Source of the DNA: Vibrio europaeus
Lineage (GTDB): Bacteria; Pseudomonadota; Gammaproteobacteria; Enterobacterales; Vibrionaceae
NCBI RefSeq assembly: GCF_001695575.1
Contig: NZ_LUAX01000007.1
Coordinates: 1,550,001 to 1,614,000, forward strand
Length of the DNA: 64,000 nt
Direction: 5' to 3'
The notes below the pieces were generated by a model. It did no database searches and was not told where the DNA came from. It worked only from the letters and a program-made list of their open reading frames with translations. The translations under genes and the position numbers were made by a program. Shown piece after piece: positions 9,095 to 17,112 of this stretch. Position 1 is the first letter of the stretch; every line of letters starts with the position of its first letter.

Positions 9095-9133
9095 TTAAAA
9101 CCCCAGTAGACGAAGAGCCACTGGGGTTTTATT
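9095..9133. terminator. Bidirectional terminator after dbpA
   Basis: AAAACCCCAGT and ACTGGGGTTTT flank a 12-base loop, with T-rich sequence on both strands. It serves dbpA and the converging OmpV-like gene. Confidence 0.88.
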
Positions 9134-9159
9134 TTCTCCGTTGTTAGGCTTATCGGTCG

Positions 9160-9897
9160 TTAATCAGTAAATTTATAGACGACACCAAGACTTGCTACCC
9201 AACCTAAATCGCGCTGCACTAGCGGGCTATTTGAGTCGTGATGTTGTAGCTCTAGCTTTGCTAACCCAAGCCAATCTGGTGTGAGGGTATAGATACCAAT
9301 CAAACCCGCTTGATAAACCCAAGATTGTTTCGCTTCAAATGCACTGAATCGAGACTGACTCGCTTCGAGAGGGCTAACATTATAAAGGTGCTGTGAGAGT
9401 TTTTTGTCACGGTAGTCGACCTCAACGTATGGGGTTAGTGTAAAGCTATCGAAGGGCAAATCTAACGTTCGACCTAGATGAAGTTGAACTTCATAACCTT
9501 TATGCTCGCTGGTGACATCATGAAGAAAGGTTAATCGCGCACCTACCGTACCGATTGTCACCCCCAGCTCACCATTGCTATCGCGATCTTGAATGCCATT
9601 AGGAAGATCATCAAAATCGTTGGATACTTCTGAAAATCGCCATTGACCTGAAATACCAAGATACGGCAACACGGAAACGTTAACTAAGCTGCCATCAATA
9701 AAGCCATATTTGCCATTATAAAACAGGTTAGGCTCTGCAGAGGCTTGTCCCTTATCACCGTCAGTAAATACAGATTGGCCGAAAGTGCCGCTCGCTCCGA
9801 CAAAACCAAAATCGTAGTACTGCTCAGAAGCAGAAGCAGAAAATGCGATTGCTGAAGTTAGTAATGTTGTTACCACTGATTTGAGGTTTGATCTCAT
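9160..9897 (-). CDS. MipA/OmpV-family outer-membrane protein
   Basis: 245 residues from the ATG at 9897, chosen because AAGGAG lies 7-12 bases upstream; an in-frame GTG 21 bases earlier would put the start inside that site's upstream side. A signal peptide ends at about SASASEQ (residue 23). The mature part alternates strands typical of a beta-barrel, has the family-style segment PFDSFTLTPYVEVDYRDKK, and ends in Phe-Thr-Asp. MipA/OmpV proteins are outer-membrane barrels, some linked to murein-synthesising complexes or osmolarity. The specific role here is unknown. Family call is from overall pattern, so moderately sure. Confidence 0.75.
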   Translation of the reverse strand: MRSNLKSVVTTLLTSAIAFSASASEQYYDFGFVGASGTFGQSVFTDGDKGQASAEPNLFYNGKYGFIDGSLVNVSVLPYLGISGQWRFSEVSNDFDDLPNGIQDRDSNGELGVTIGTVGARLTFLHDVTSEHKGYEVQLHLGRTLDLPFDSFTLTPYVEVDYRDKKLSQHLYNVSPLEASQSRFSAFEAKQSWVYQAGLIGIYTLTPDWLGLAKLELQHHDSNSPLVQRDLGWVASLGVVYKFTD

Positions 9898-10084
9898 TGT
9901 GATTCTCCTTATCTTCACTGTTAAGAAGAAAGGGGAAGGGCAAATAAAATTACATAATAATCATGTCTTACCATGACTTTTTAAATAACTCTTTGATACT
10001 TAGCAAAAAAAGAAATACAAAAGTTGTTAAATAATATGTTTGATGTTAAATCTTGTGCTTGTTGTTAGGACAATCGGAGTTAAG

Positions 10085-10510
10085 ATGAAAAAATTTATTT
10101 GGCTGATATGCGCGTTTGGCTTAGCGTTGCAGCCTGTGGCAGCCCATCAACAATTTCAACCGCAAGTCGAAGTTGTTGCGAAGACGACTAAGAGTTGGGA
10201 TGGAGATAACCTTCCTGCATACCCAGAAGGGCAGCCAGAAATTACGATACTGAGGATTATCATCCCGCCTAAAGTACAGTTACCTTTGCACTATCACCCT
10301 GTCATCAATGCGGGTGTCTTGCTTAAAGGTCAACTGACCGTGATTACAAAAGATAAAAAACGGTTAGATTTAAAGGCTGGAGACTCAATAGTCGAGCTCG
10401 TAAACAAGTGGCACTATGGAAGGAATGAAGGAGATGACCCTGCAGAAATCATTGTTTTTTATGCAGGTACTGTCGATGAGAAAATCACGGTAATCGGCGA
10501 TAAAAAATAA
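10085..10510 (+). CDS. Exported cupin-domain protein
   Basis: 141 residues from the ATG at 10085, chosen because it gives a clean signal peptide (MKKFIWLICAFGLAL...VAAHQ) and has CGGAG upstream; a longer frame from 10040 would bury that signal. The mature part is a small single-domain cupin with the metal-site motif LPLHYHPVINAGVLLKGQL and a second-motif histidine in VNKWHYGRNEG. Such proteins bind a metal and a small ligand in the periplasm; no substrate can be assigned. It stands alone, with a terminator right after the stop. Confidence 0.82.
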   Translation: MKKFIWLICAFGLALQPVAAHQQFQPQVEVVAKTTKSWDGDNLPAYPEGQPEITILRIIIPPKVQLPLHYHPVINAGVLLKGQLTVITKDKKRLDLKAGDSIVELVNKWHYGRNEGDDPAEIIVFYAGTVDEKITVIGDKK

Positions 10511-10519
10511 CGAGTAAAG

Positions 10520-10552
10520 AGAAGGCCAACGTAGCTTTACGTTGGCCTTTAT
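10520..10552. terminator. Bidirectional terminator between cupin gene and msrAB
   Basis: AAGGCCAACGTA, a four-base loop, and TACGTTGGCCTT form a perfect 12-bp stem followed by a short T-run; it also lies just past the 3' end of the converging msrAB. Confidence 0.88.
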
Positions 10553-10567
10553 CGACGTTTGGATGGA

Positions 10568-11704
10568 TTAACTGTCGAATAAATATAGGTACTCTGCGTA
10601 GCCTTCTCTTTCTAATTCTGAAACAGGGATGAACTTCATCGCCGCAGAGTTCATGCAGTAGCGCAGGCCTGTTGGCGCGGGGCCATCTTTAAATACATGA
10701 CCCAAGTGTGAATCAGCGAAGCGGCTTCTGACTTCAGTTCTTGGATAAAGAAGGTGATAGTCTGTTTTAGTGACAATGTAACCTTCATTAATTGGCTTGG
10801 TAAAACTCGGCCAACCCGTACCTGACTTATATTTATCTGTCGACGAGAATAGTGGCTCACCAGAAACGATATCGACGTAAATACCCGCCTCTTTGTTATC
10901 CCAATATTCATTGTTGAAGGCACGCTCTGTCCCTTCTTTTTGAGTGACATAGTACTGTAAGTCAGTTAGTTTCGCCTTGATTTGCTTATCTGAAGGCTTA
11001 TTGTACGCTTTGATGTTAGCGACAGCATTTTTCTCATCAATCAATTGACGTAAAGTCACTGGGTTGTCTTCGCGATCATCACCAAAAATTTCATCAAGAT
11101 ATTGGTCGCGACCGGAAGCATATCGATAATAGTTGTATCGAACTTTATTACGTTTGTAATAGTCTTGGTGGTAATTCTCAGCCGGCCAGAACTTTTCGAA
11201 TTTAATCAGTTCTGTTTTTAATGGTTTTTTGAAGATACCTAGCGCATCAATCTCAGCCATAAATTGCTCAGCGATCATTTTTTGTTCATCGTTATGATAA
11301 AAGATCGCAGGTCGATAGTGGCGTCCACGGTCGACAAATGAACCTTTATTGTCCGTAGGATCGATATGGCGGAAGAACTGGTCAAGAATCTGTTCATAGC
11401 TAACCGCTTTTGGGTCATACTTTACTTCTATGACTTCAATATGGCCGGACTTTCCGGACGATACTTGCTTATAGGTTGGGTTTTGTAAATCGCCACCTGA
11501 ATACCCAGAAACAACGTCTAATACACCATTAAACTTTTCTAGGTCTGACTCTGTACACCAAAAACAGCCTCCTGCTAGTGTGGCAACTTCGTATCCTTTT
11601 GAAGTTGTGGTTTTGGGCATGTCACTTTCTGCAGTACCTACGAAAGAGGCAAGGGCAGCTACGGCTGCGAGAGCGGATAGGACAAACTTAAACTTCACTT
11701 TCAT
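10568..11704 (-). CDS. msrAB: Exported bifunctional methionine sulfoxide reductase A/B
   Basis: 378 residues. A signal peptide (to about residue 26) precedes an MsrA domain with GGCFWC (catalytic Cys47) and an MsrB domain with GTGWPSFTKPI and RYCMNSAAMKF (catalytic Cys350). The two domains reduce the S and R epimers of methionine sulfoxide. The MsrB half lacks the zinc-binding CxxC pairs, as in other fused MsrAB proteins. Export implies repair of periplasmic proteins, like Neisseria PilB, though no thioredoxin-like reducing domain is fused here. Its electron donor is therefore not evident from this locus. Confidence 0.93.
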   Translation of the reverse strand: MKVKFKFVLSALAAVAALASFVGTAESDMPKTTTSKGYEVATLAGGCFWCTESDLEKFNGVLDVVSGYSGGDLQNPTYKQVSSGKSGHIEVIEVKYDPKAVSYEQILDQFFRHIDPTDNKGSFVDRGRHYRPAIFYHNDEQKMIAEQFMAEIDALGIFKKPLKTELIKFEKFWPAENYHQDYYKRNKVRYNYYRYASGRDQYLDEIFGDDREDNPVTLRQLIDEKNAVANIKAYNKPSDKQIKAKLTDLQYYVTQKEGTERAFNNEYWDNKEAGIYVDIVSGEPLFSSTDKYKSGTGWPSFTKPINEGYIVTKTDYHLLYPRTEVRSRFADSHLGHVFKDGPAPTGLRYCMNSAAMKFIPVSELEREGYAEYLYLFDS

Positions 11705-11866
11705 ATCAACCTCATCGATTGTTTTCGTTATCGATTAATAAGAACGGGTTAAACGGAAAAAAATTACCAAGTCGATACAAGTTTTATCCATATTCGCTGA
11801 AAAGGGATCAAAAAAAGACGCCGGTATAGGCGTCTTAGTATGATTTCTTGGTTGTACTAACAAGGG

Positions 11867-13069
11867 TTATCCTAAAGCGGGTAGGAAACCTGCTGTTATA
11901 AGAATCTGCGCGCCAATGATCAGTACACCCACAGTACTTCCAACCGCGAGACCTAGATTACCACCAAGCACCTGGTAGTGCTCTGAATCAGATTGAGCGC
12001 GTGCCTTCTTAACCATCAAGATTGGTAAGAAGATTGCTAGAACGACGAGTGCGATAGCGGCATAGCCAAGTGCCATAATAAAGCCTTGCGGGTAGAAGAG
12101 TGCAAATCCCATTGGAGGAAGGAAAGTAATCATACCAACCAGTGCGCGTGAATTGCCTTTTCCTTGCTTCTTCAGGGTATCACCTAAGAATTCAAACAAG
12201 CCTAAACTTACACCCAAGAAAGAAGTCAGTAGGGCTAAGTCGGCGAAAATACCAATGGTTTGGCCTAGGTTAGAAGCATGTACTGTTGTTGCAAGCGTTG
12301 AAATTAAGGCGCTAAGACCTTGGTTTTGAAGCAGCGTAGGTTGGTTAACAACGCCAAGCGTTACCACTTGCCAAAACACATAAATAATTAGAGGGATAGC
12401 AGAACCGACTAAAATCGCTTTTCGCAGTGAAGGGGTATGACCATCAAGGTAATTCACAATGGCAGGAATGCTGCCGTGGAATCCAAATGAAGTAAAGATC
12501 ACAGGAATGGCTGCGATGACCAATCCTTGTTCTACAGGCATGCTCAAAAGGTAAGACTCTGTGACGTTTGGCGCTAAGAAGGTGAGCACCATCGCCATTG
12601 CGACAATCTTGACCAAAAACAGCACTCTGTTCACTTTATCTACCGTAGCGGTGCCAATAGTCACAACAGACGCAACGATGAGCGTGAAAATTAAAGTAGA
12701 TGTCGTGTTTGACACTTCTATGTTGGTGAAACCGGCAATACGGTCAGCAAATTGAGCACCGCCACCAGCAATGTACGCAGCACACAGGGCATAGAATAAG
12801 AACATCATGGCAAAACTCGCGACCCACTTGCCTTTGGTGCCGAGAAACTGCTTAGCTAACGTATGCAAGGTCGCATCTTGTTCAGCATGCTGGTGGACTT
12901 CAATCATTAACAGCGCGGTGTAAGCCATTAGGGCCCACAACGCGATCATGATCATTAGAGATGTAGAGAAACCGATTCCGGCGGATGCGAGTGGCAGTGC
13001 CAGCATGCCTGCACCAATAGTGGTGCCTGCAATGATCAAAGTACTACCCAATACCTTTGATTTTGTCAT
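11867..13069 (-). CDS. tyrP: Tyrosine-specific transport protein
   Basis: 400 residues with about 11 membrane helices, close to E. coli TyrP over its whole length: LGSTLIIAGTTIGAGMLALPLA at the first helix, PVIFTSFGFHGSIPAIV, FWQVVTLG and FLPPMGFALFYPQGF. It belongs to the HAAAP family of proton-coupled aromatic amino-acid importers. It is transcribed alone. In E. coli tyrP is controlled by TyrR; the upstream region here contains one weak TyrR-box-like sequence and a 9-bp inverted repeat. A paralogue such as Mtr is less likely given the similarity, but substrate choice is inferred. Confidence 0.9.
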   Translation of the reverse strand: MTKSKVLGSTLIIAGTTIGAGMLALPLASAGIGFSTSLMIMIALWALMAYTALLMIEVHQHAEQDATLHTLAKQFLGTKGKWVASFAMMFLFYALCAAYIAGGGAQFADRIAGFTNIEVSNTTSTLIFTLIVASVVTIGTATVDKVNRVLFLVKIVAMAMVLTFLAPNVTESYLLSMPVEQGLVIAAIPVIFTSFGFHGSIPAIVNYLDGHTPSLRKAILVGSAIPLIIYVFWQVVTLGVVNQPTLLQNQGLSALISTLATTVHASNLGQTIGIFADLALLTSFLGVSLGLFEFLGDTLKKQGKGNSRALVGMITFLPPMGFALFYPQGFIMALGYAAIALVVLAIFLPILMVKKARAQSDSEHYQVLGGNLGLAVGSTVGVLIIGAQILITAGFLPALG

Positions 13070-13416
13070 TGTATAATAATCTTTACGTTGTAGTGTGCTT
13101 TTTTAGCTATATAGGCTAATAAATGTTCAGGATATGGTATTAATAACTACCAATGGTGTGATTGTGTAAAATAATTCAAACGTAATCAAGCTTTTTGTAC
13201 AGTTAAATTACCATTGGTGTAAATAATATTGTACGAAGCATGATTGGCCCACGACGTAATCGTTTACTTGGGATTGGTTTCAAATCGTGGCCACAATTTA
13301 CTTTTCCCTTTCAAAAAACTGTCATATAAGTGGTTTAAAAAGGAACAATAGAACCACATATTCAAGTTGAGACTTGTTTATGGGTCTTAAGAAGTGTTTT
13401 TATTAAGGAGGTCAGA
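13070..13416. promoter_or_regulatory. tyrP / small-ORF divergent control region
   Basis: 347 bases without a long gene, divergent between tyrP and the 39-codon ORF. Two sites, ACCAATGGT (13149-13157) and ACCATTGGT (13210-13218), form a perfect 9-bp inverted repeat 52 bases apart. TGTAAA-6-TGTACG at 13218-13235 is a partial match to the TyrR box TGTAAA-6-TTTACA. Nothing else is assigned. Confidence 0.35.
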
Positions 13417-13536
13417 ATGAGTGACCAATCAGTAAACGAAGAATGCCTTGAGCTATTAGATGCGATGGAAATTGGCTTTGAGCTCTCAGATTATGAGCAG
13501 TCAATTGAAGAACTCGCAGAAGAAATCTTCAAATAA
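13417..13536 (+). CDS. 39-residue highly acidic small protein
   Basis: A short open frame from ATG 13417 to TAA 13534-13536 has an almost perfect ribosome site (AAGGAGGT, 13405-13412) five bases before the start. A hairpin terminator follows at about 13580. The product begins MSDQSVNEECLELLDAMEIG and has 13 Asp/Glu against a single Lys, with one cysteine. It is probably amphipathic helical and has no signal peptide or membrane segment. I do not recognise it. The strong ribosome site and own terminator argue that it is translated; function is unknown. Confidence 0.7.
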   Translation: MSDQSVNEECLELLDAMEIGFELSDYEQSIEELAEEIFK

Positions 13537-13577
13537 CAATTCTTCAACGATGATATCGCTACTAAGGTAGCCAACAG

Positions 13578-13614
13578 AAAGAGCCAGTGCATTCGCGCTG
13601 GCTTTGTGCTTTTA
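13578..13614 (+). terminator. Intrinsic terminator after the small acidic ORF
   Basis: AGCCAGTGC, a four-base loop, and GCGCTGGCT (one G-T pair) followed by TTGTGCTTTTATT. It ends the short transcript ahead of acpH. Confidence 0.75.
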
Positions 13615-13648
13615 TTGAAGAGGTAGACATTATTGCAAGGCTATTAGA

Positions 13649-14224
13649 TTGAACTATCTTGCCCACTTACACATTGCAGAACATTGCGACTCGAATTTAC
13701 TCGGCAACTTGTTGGGTGACTTTGTAAAAGGTAATCCTGAGTCTCAGTTACCTAACCGTATCTCCCAAGGCGTGCGCCTACACCGATATGTCGATTCATT
13801 CACAGACCATCATGAGAAAGTTCTCAAAGTAAAAGGCTTATTTCCAAATGGAGTAAGGCGCTTTTCAGGTATCGCTTTGGATATGTTTTGGGACCACTGT
13901 TTAGCGAACCAGTGGAGTCAGTTCCACTCAAACTCACTGAATGAGTTTTGCCAACAAGCAGAGCATCGTGTGTCTCTCGACAGCCACAATGAACTACCAG
14001 AAAGGTTTTTACGTGTCTCCACCGCGATGTGGCAAGGACGCTGGTTGGAGTCTTATCAACATCTAGACAATATTGAATATGCGTTGCAACGAATGTCTGC
14101 TCGATCCCCGAGAATGTCACGGTTGAGTGATTGTTTTCCACATATTGAGCGAAATTATGACCACTTGGTTGAGACATTTTCAACCTTCTACCCTGATGTG
14201 CTAACTGCAAGCAAAAGTTTTTGA
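13649..14224 (+). CDS. acpH: Acyl carrier protein phosphodiesterase
   Basis: 191 residues, the family length. It hydrolyses the phosphopantetheine arm from holo-ACP. The N-terminus MNYLAHLHIAEH, then GDFVKGNP, RLHRYVDSFTDHH and ALDMFWDHCLANQW, follow E. coli AcpH and carry the metal-binding HD-type His/Asp residues. The start appears to be TTG at 13649, with AAGG about 9 bases before; no in-frame ATG gives the conserved N-terminus. It lies 35 bases before the RhlE-like helicase gene and may be cotranscribed with it. Confidence 0.9.
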   Translation: MNYLAHLHIAEHCDSNLLGNLLGDFVKGNPESQLPNRISQGVRLHRYVDSFTDHHEKVLKVKGLFPNGVRRFSGIALDMFWDHCLANQWSQFHSNSLNEFCQQAEHRVSLDSHNELPERFLRVSTAMWQGRWLESYQHLDNIEYALQRMSARSPRMSRLSDCFPHIERNYDHLVETFSTFYPDVLTASKSF

Positions 14225-14259
14225 TAGAATCGTCCGCCTTGCAATTAAAGGTTACGCGC

Positions 14260-15519
14260 ATGTCGACACAATTTGAAGCATTAGGGCTTTGCTCAACACT
14301 TACCCAAACTACTGACAAACTCGGTTTTAGCCAACCAACCGAAGTACAGGCTCAGGCTATTCCACATGTTCTTGAGGGTGAAGATGTCCTTGCTGGTGCC
14401 CAGACCGGTACGGGTAAAACTGCGGCCTTTGGTTTGCCAATATTGCATAAGCTACTGGCATCCGATGTTAAGCGTGATCCTCAAAGCAACGATGTTCTCG
14501 CTCTGGTCCTGGTTCCTACCCGTGAGTTAGCTCAACAGGTGTACGATAACTTAGTTCAATATGCGCAAGAGACGGCAATAAAAATCGTCACTGCCTATGG
14601 TGGTACAAGCATGAACGTACAGACTCGTAACCTGAGAGAGGGTTGCGATATTCTGATTGCTACTCCCGGGCGTCTGCTCGATCATATGTTCTGCAAAAAC
14701 ATCAACTTGTTCAAAACGCAATACTTAGTACTGGATGAAGCAGACCGAATGTTGGATATGGGCTTTATGCCAGATATTAAACGCATCCTTAAGCGCTGTA
14801 ATGAAGATCGTCAAACGCTGTTCTTTTCTGCAACCTTTGATAAACGAATCAAAACTATCGCGTATAAAATGCTGAATGAGCCGGTAGAAGTTCAAGTAAC
14901 CCCTTCCAACAGTACTGCCGAAACGGTAAAGCAGATGGTGTATCCGGTTGATAAAAAGCGCAAAGCGGAACTGTTGGCGTACTTAATTGGCTCAAGAAAT
15001 TGGCAACAAGTGCTAGTGTTTACAAAAACCAAGCAAGGGAGTGATGCACTCGCGAAAGAGCTTAAACTTGACGGCATCAAAGCGGCTTCGATCAATGGCG
15101 ATAAAAGCCAAGGAGCACGTCAGAAAGCACTGGATGACTTTAAGTCAGGCCAAACTCGAGCACTTATTGCCACCGATGTGGCCGCTCGAGGTCTCGATAT
15201 TCAGCAACTTGAGCAGGTCGTTAATTTCGATATGCCATACAAAGCGGAAGACTACGTTCATCGTATCGGTCGAACTGGTCGCGCTGGAAAAGAAGGATTC
15301 GCAGTATCTTTAATGAGCCGCGATGAAGAGTATCTACTTGAAGCAATAGAACGCTTGTTGGACAGTAAACTGCCTCAAGAATGGCTACAAGGCTTTGAGC
15401 CGAGCTTGATCGAAGAAGTCGAACCAGAAAAAACGCCTCATCGTAGAGGTCGTAATTCAGACAAGCGAAAAATGAAGGCGAAGCTTAAGGTTCACGCCAA
15501 TCGTGGTAAAAGAAAATAG
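14260..15519 (+). CDS. DEAD-box RNA helicase, RhlE-like
   Basis: 419 residues from the ATG at 14260 (AAAGG upstream; a longer frame from 14221 overlaps acpH and adds non-conserved residues). All core motifs are present: AQTGTGKT, PTRELA, TPGR, DEAD, SAT, ARGLD, HRIGRTGRAG. The C-terminus is a short Lys/Arg-rich tail (HRRGRNSDKRKMKAK...RGKRK) and not a folded RNA-binding domain, which fits the RhlE group and separates it from DbpA, SrmB and DeaD. It probably acts in ribosome assembly or RNA turnover. Exact orthology to rhlE is not certain, since vibrios carry several RhlE paralogues. Confidence 0.85.
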   Translation: MSTQFEALGLCSTLTQTTDKLGFSQPTEVQAQAIPHVLEGEDVLAGAQTGTGKTAAFGLPILHKLLASDVKRDPQSNDVLALVLVPTRELAQQVYDNLVQYAQETAIKIVTAYGGTSMNVQTRNLREGCDILIATPGRLLDHMFCKNINLFKTQYLVLDEADRMLDMGFMPDIKRILKRCNEDRQTLFFSATFDKRIKTIAYKMLNEPVEVQVTPSNSTAETVKQMVYPVDKKRKAELLAYLIGSRNWQQVLVFTKTKQGSDALAKELKLDGIKAASINGDKSQGARQKALDDFKSGQTRALIATDVAARGLDIQQLEQVVNFDMPYKAEDYVHRIGRTGRAGKEGFAVSLMSRDEEYLLEAIERLLDSKLPQEWLQGFEPSLIEEVEPEKTPHRRGRNSDKRKMKAKLKVHANRGKRK

Positions 15520-15525
15520 CACAAT

Positions 15526-15563
15526 AAAGAGGGCTCTGGTTGATGACAACAGAGCTCTTTTAT
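15526..15563 (+). terminator. Terminator of the RhlE-like helicase gene
   Basis: AAAGAG(G)GCTCTG and CAGAGCTCTTTT form a stem with one bulge and a T-run. It covers the ATGs at 15540 and 15543, which argues against those as the start of the next gene. Confidence 0.75.
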
Positions 15564-15590
15564 CAAGGAATAATCACAAGGGACTCGTTA

Positions 15591-16097
15591 GTGAAATTGG
15601 CACTCATTACATTAAAAGATGCTGAAGCCTTGCTGGAGTTTGAGCTAGATAACAAAGCTTGGTTTGAAGAATTTATTCCGCCACGCGAAGAGGGTTTCTA
15701 TTCGATACAAGGTGTGCAGCAACATATCCGTGAGTTCTTGCTCGATTATCAATGCAATGAAATGATCCCGCTGCTTATTAAAAGTCTTGATAACCAAATC
15801 ATCGGTAGGGTCAATCTGACAAACCTTGACTCGGTGCGTCGCAGTGCTCATTTGGGTTATCGAGTTGGCAAAGCGTCAACGAATCAAGGTGTGGCTAAGT
15901 GGGCAGTTTCCGAAGTAACGAAATTAGTCGAACAGAAAGGAATAAAAAAGGTTTTTGCTTACGCTGCGCTAGAAAACCCTGCATCGCAGAAAGTGCTTAC
16001 TAATAATGGCTTTCAGCCCGTGAAAGTAGTTCAAGATTATGCGGAGTTGCATGGCAAGTCTATCGATTGTATCGAGTTTAGACTTTTGGTCGGGTAA
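15591..16097 (+). CDS. GNAT-family N-acetyltransferase (RimJ/RimL-like)
   Basis: 168 residues from a GTG at 15591, preferred because upstream in-frame ATGs lie inside the preceding terminator, and CAAGGGA sits about 9 bases before the GTG. The protein starts near a conserved-looking first strand (MKLALITLKDAEALLEFE). It contains AHLGYRVGKASTNQGVAKWAV, the acetyl-CoA loop region, and ENPASQKVLTNNGFQPV near the end, the usual RimJ/RimL pattern. Substrate may be a protein N-terminus or small molecule; it cannot be inferred. Confidence 0.82.
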   Translation: MKLALITLKDAEALLEFELDNKAWFEEFIPPREEGFYSIQGVQQHIREFLLDYQCNEMIPLLIKSLDNQIIGRVNLTNLDSVRRSAHLGYRVGKASTNQGVAKWAVSEVTKLVEQKGIKKVFAYAALENPASQKVLTNNGFQPVKVVQDYAELHGKSIDCIEFRLLVG

Positions 16098-16287
16098 AGC
16101 CGAAAGCATTTAAGTAAAATACTGCAAAAGCAATTCCACAATAAAGATCTCTTAACTATCAATAAACTAAAGTGCTACTTTACTCAATGACGACCGCTGT
16201 ACTTGGTTTCGATATCTTGACTTACCCCCCGTATAGACCATTACTTAGCGATAGCACAAAGGTTTATCCATAGATTTATTGGGGGCT

Positions 16288-17064
16288 ATGATGAGATTAC
16301 TTTTGACACTATTATATACACTTCTACTGTCTGGTGTTGCCGTCGCGAAAACCGATATTACGATTTATGGCGACGACACATATCCACCTTATTCCTACGT
16401 TGAAAGCGGCAGGCTTACCGGGATTTATACCGTCATCCTAGAGAACATTTTTGCCAAAATGCCTGACTATAACATTACCTTGAAAGGGACTCCTTGGAAG
16501 CGAGGCTTATCTCAAATTGAAGGCAGTAAAATATTCGCGCTTTACCCACCCTATAAGCGTCCAGAGCAAAGACCTTATATGGAATACGATGTACCAATCT
16601 TGGATGAGAAACTGGTTGTTGTATGCCAAAAATCAGTATTAAGCACTCCTAAGCCAAATTGGCCTGGTGACTATATGGGCTTAACTATCGGCAATAACGC
16701 GGGCTTTTCCGCTGGTGGCGATGAATTTTGGTCAGCAGTGAAAACAGGGAAGATTAAAGTAACTGAAACCAAAGGTACGCCTAAGAATCTATTGAAGTTA
16801 ATCGCTGGGCGCATCGATTGTTATATGAATGATGCTTTATCCATACAGTGGGAACTTAAGAAATTACAAAATGAAGGCAAGTATGATGGGCAAAGCGTGG
16901 TTGAAGGCGCAACCATCAGTTCCGAGCAGGGTTTCTTAGGTATTGTTACTAACGGTTCTGGCTATCCTTATAAAGAAAGCTTCAAAGCTGACTATCACAA
17001 GATACTATCTGAAATGAAGCAAAGTGGTGAGATAGATAAAATTGTAAATGACTTCGTAAAGTAA
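16288..17064 (+). CDS. Periplasmic solute-binding protein, amino-acid type (family 3)
   Basis: 258 residues from ATG 16288 (or the next codon, also ATG), with GGGGG just upstream. The signal peptide ends about GVAVAKTD. The mature part has the type-II binding-protein start ITIYGDDTYPPYSYVE and GRLTGIYTVILENIF, and a lower-lobe segment with KGTPKNLLKLIAGRIDCYMND. No permease or ATPase gene is adjacent, so it is an orphan: it may feed a distant transporter or have a sensory role. Ligand is unknown. Confidence 0.85.
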   Translation: MMRLLLTLLYTLLLSGVAVAKTDITIYGDDTYPPYSYVESGRLTGIYTVILENIFAKMPDYNITLKGTPWKRGLSQIEGSKIFALYPPYKRPEQRPYMEYDVPILDEKLVVVCQKSVLSTPKPNWPGDYMGLTIGNNAGFSAGGDEFWSAVKTGKIKVTETKGTPKNLLKLIAGRIDCYMNDALSIQWELKKLQNEGKYDGQSVVEGATISSEQGFLGIVTNGSGYPYKESFKADYHKILSEMKQSGEIDKIVNDFVK

Positions 17065-17075
17065 ATAGTCTTGGA

Positions 17076-17109
17076 ATAAAAAACGGAAGCCGAGGCTTCC
17101 GTTTTTTTA
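17076..17109. terminator. Bidirectional terminator after the solute-binding protein gene
   Basis: ACGGAAGC, a four-base loop, and GCTTCCGT, with an A-run before and a seven-T run after; shared with the converging desaturase gene. Confidence 0.9.
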
Positions 17110-17112
17110 ATG

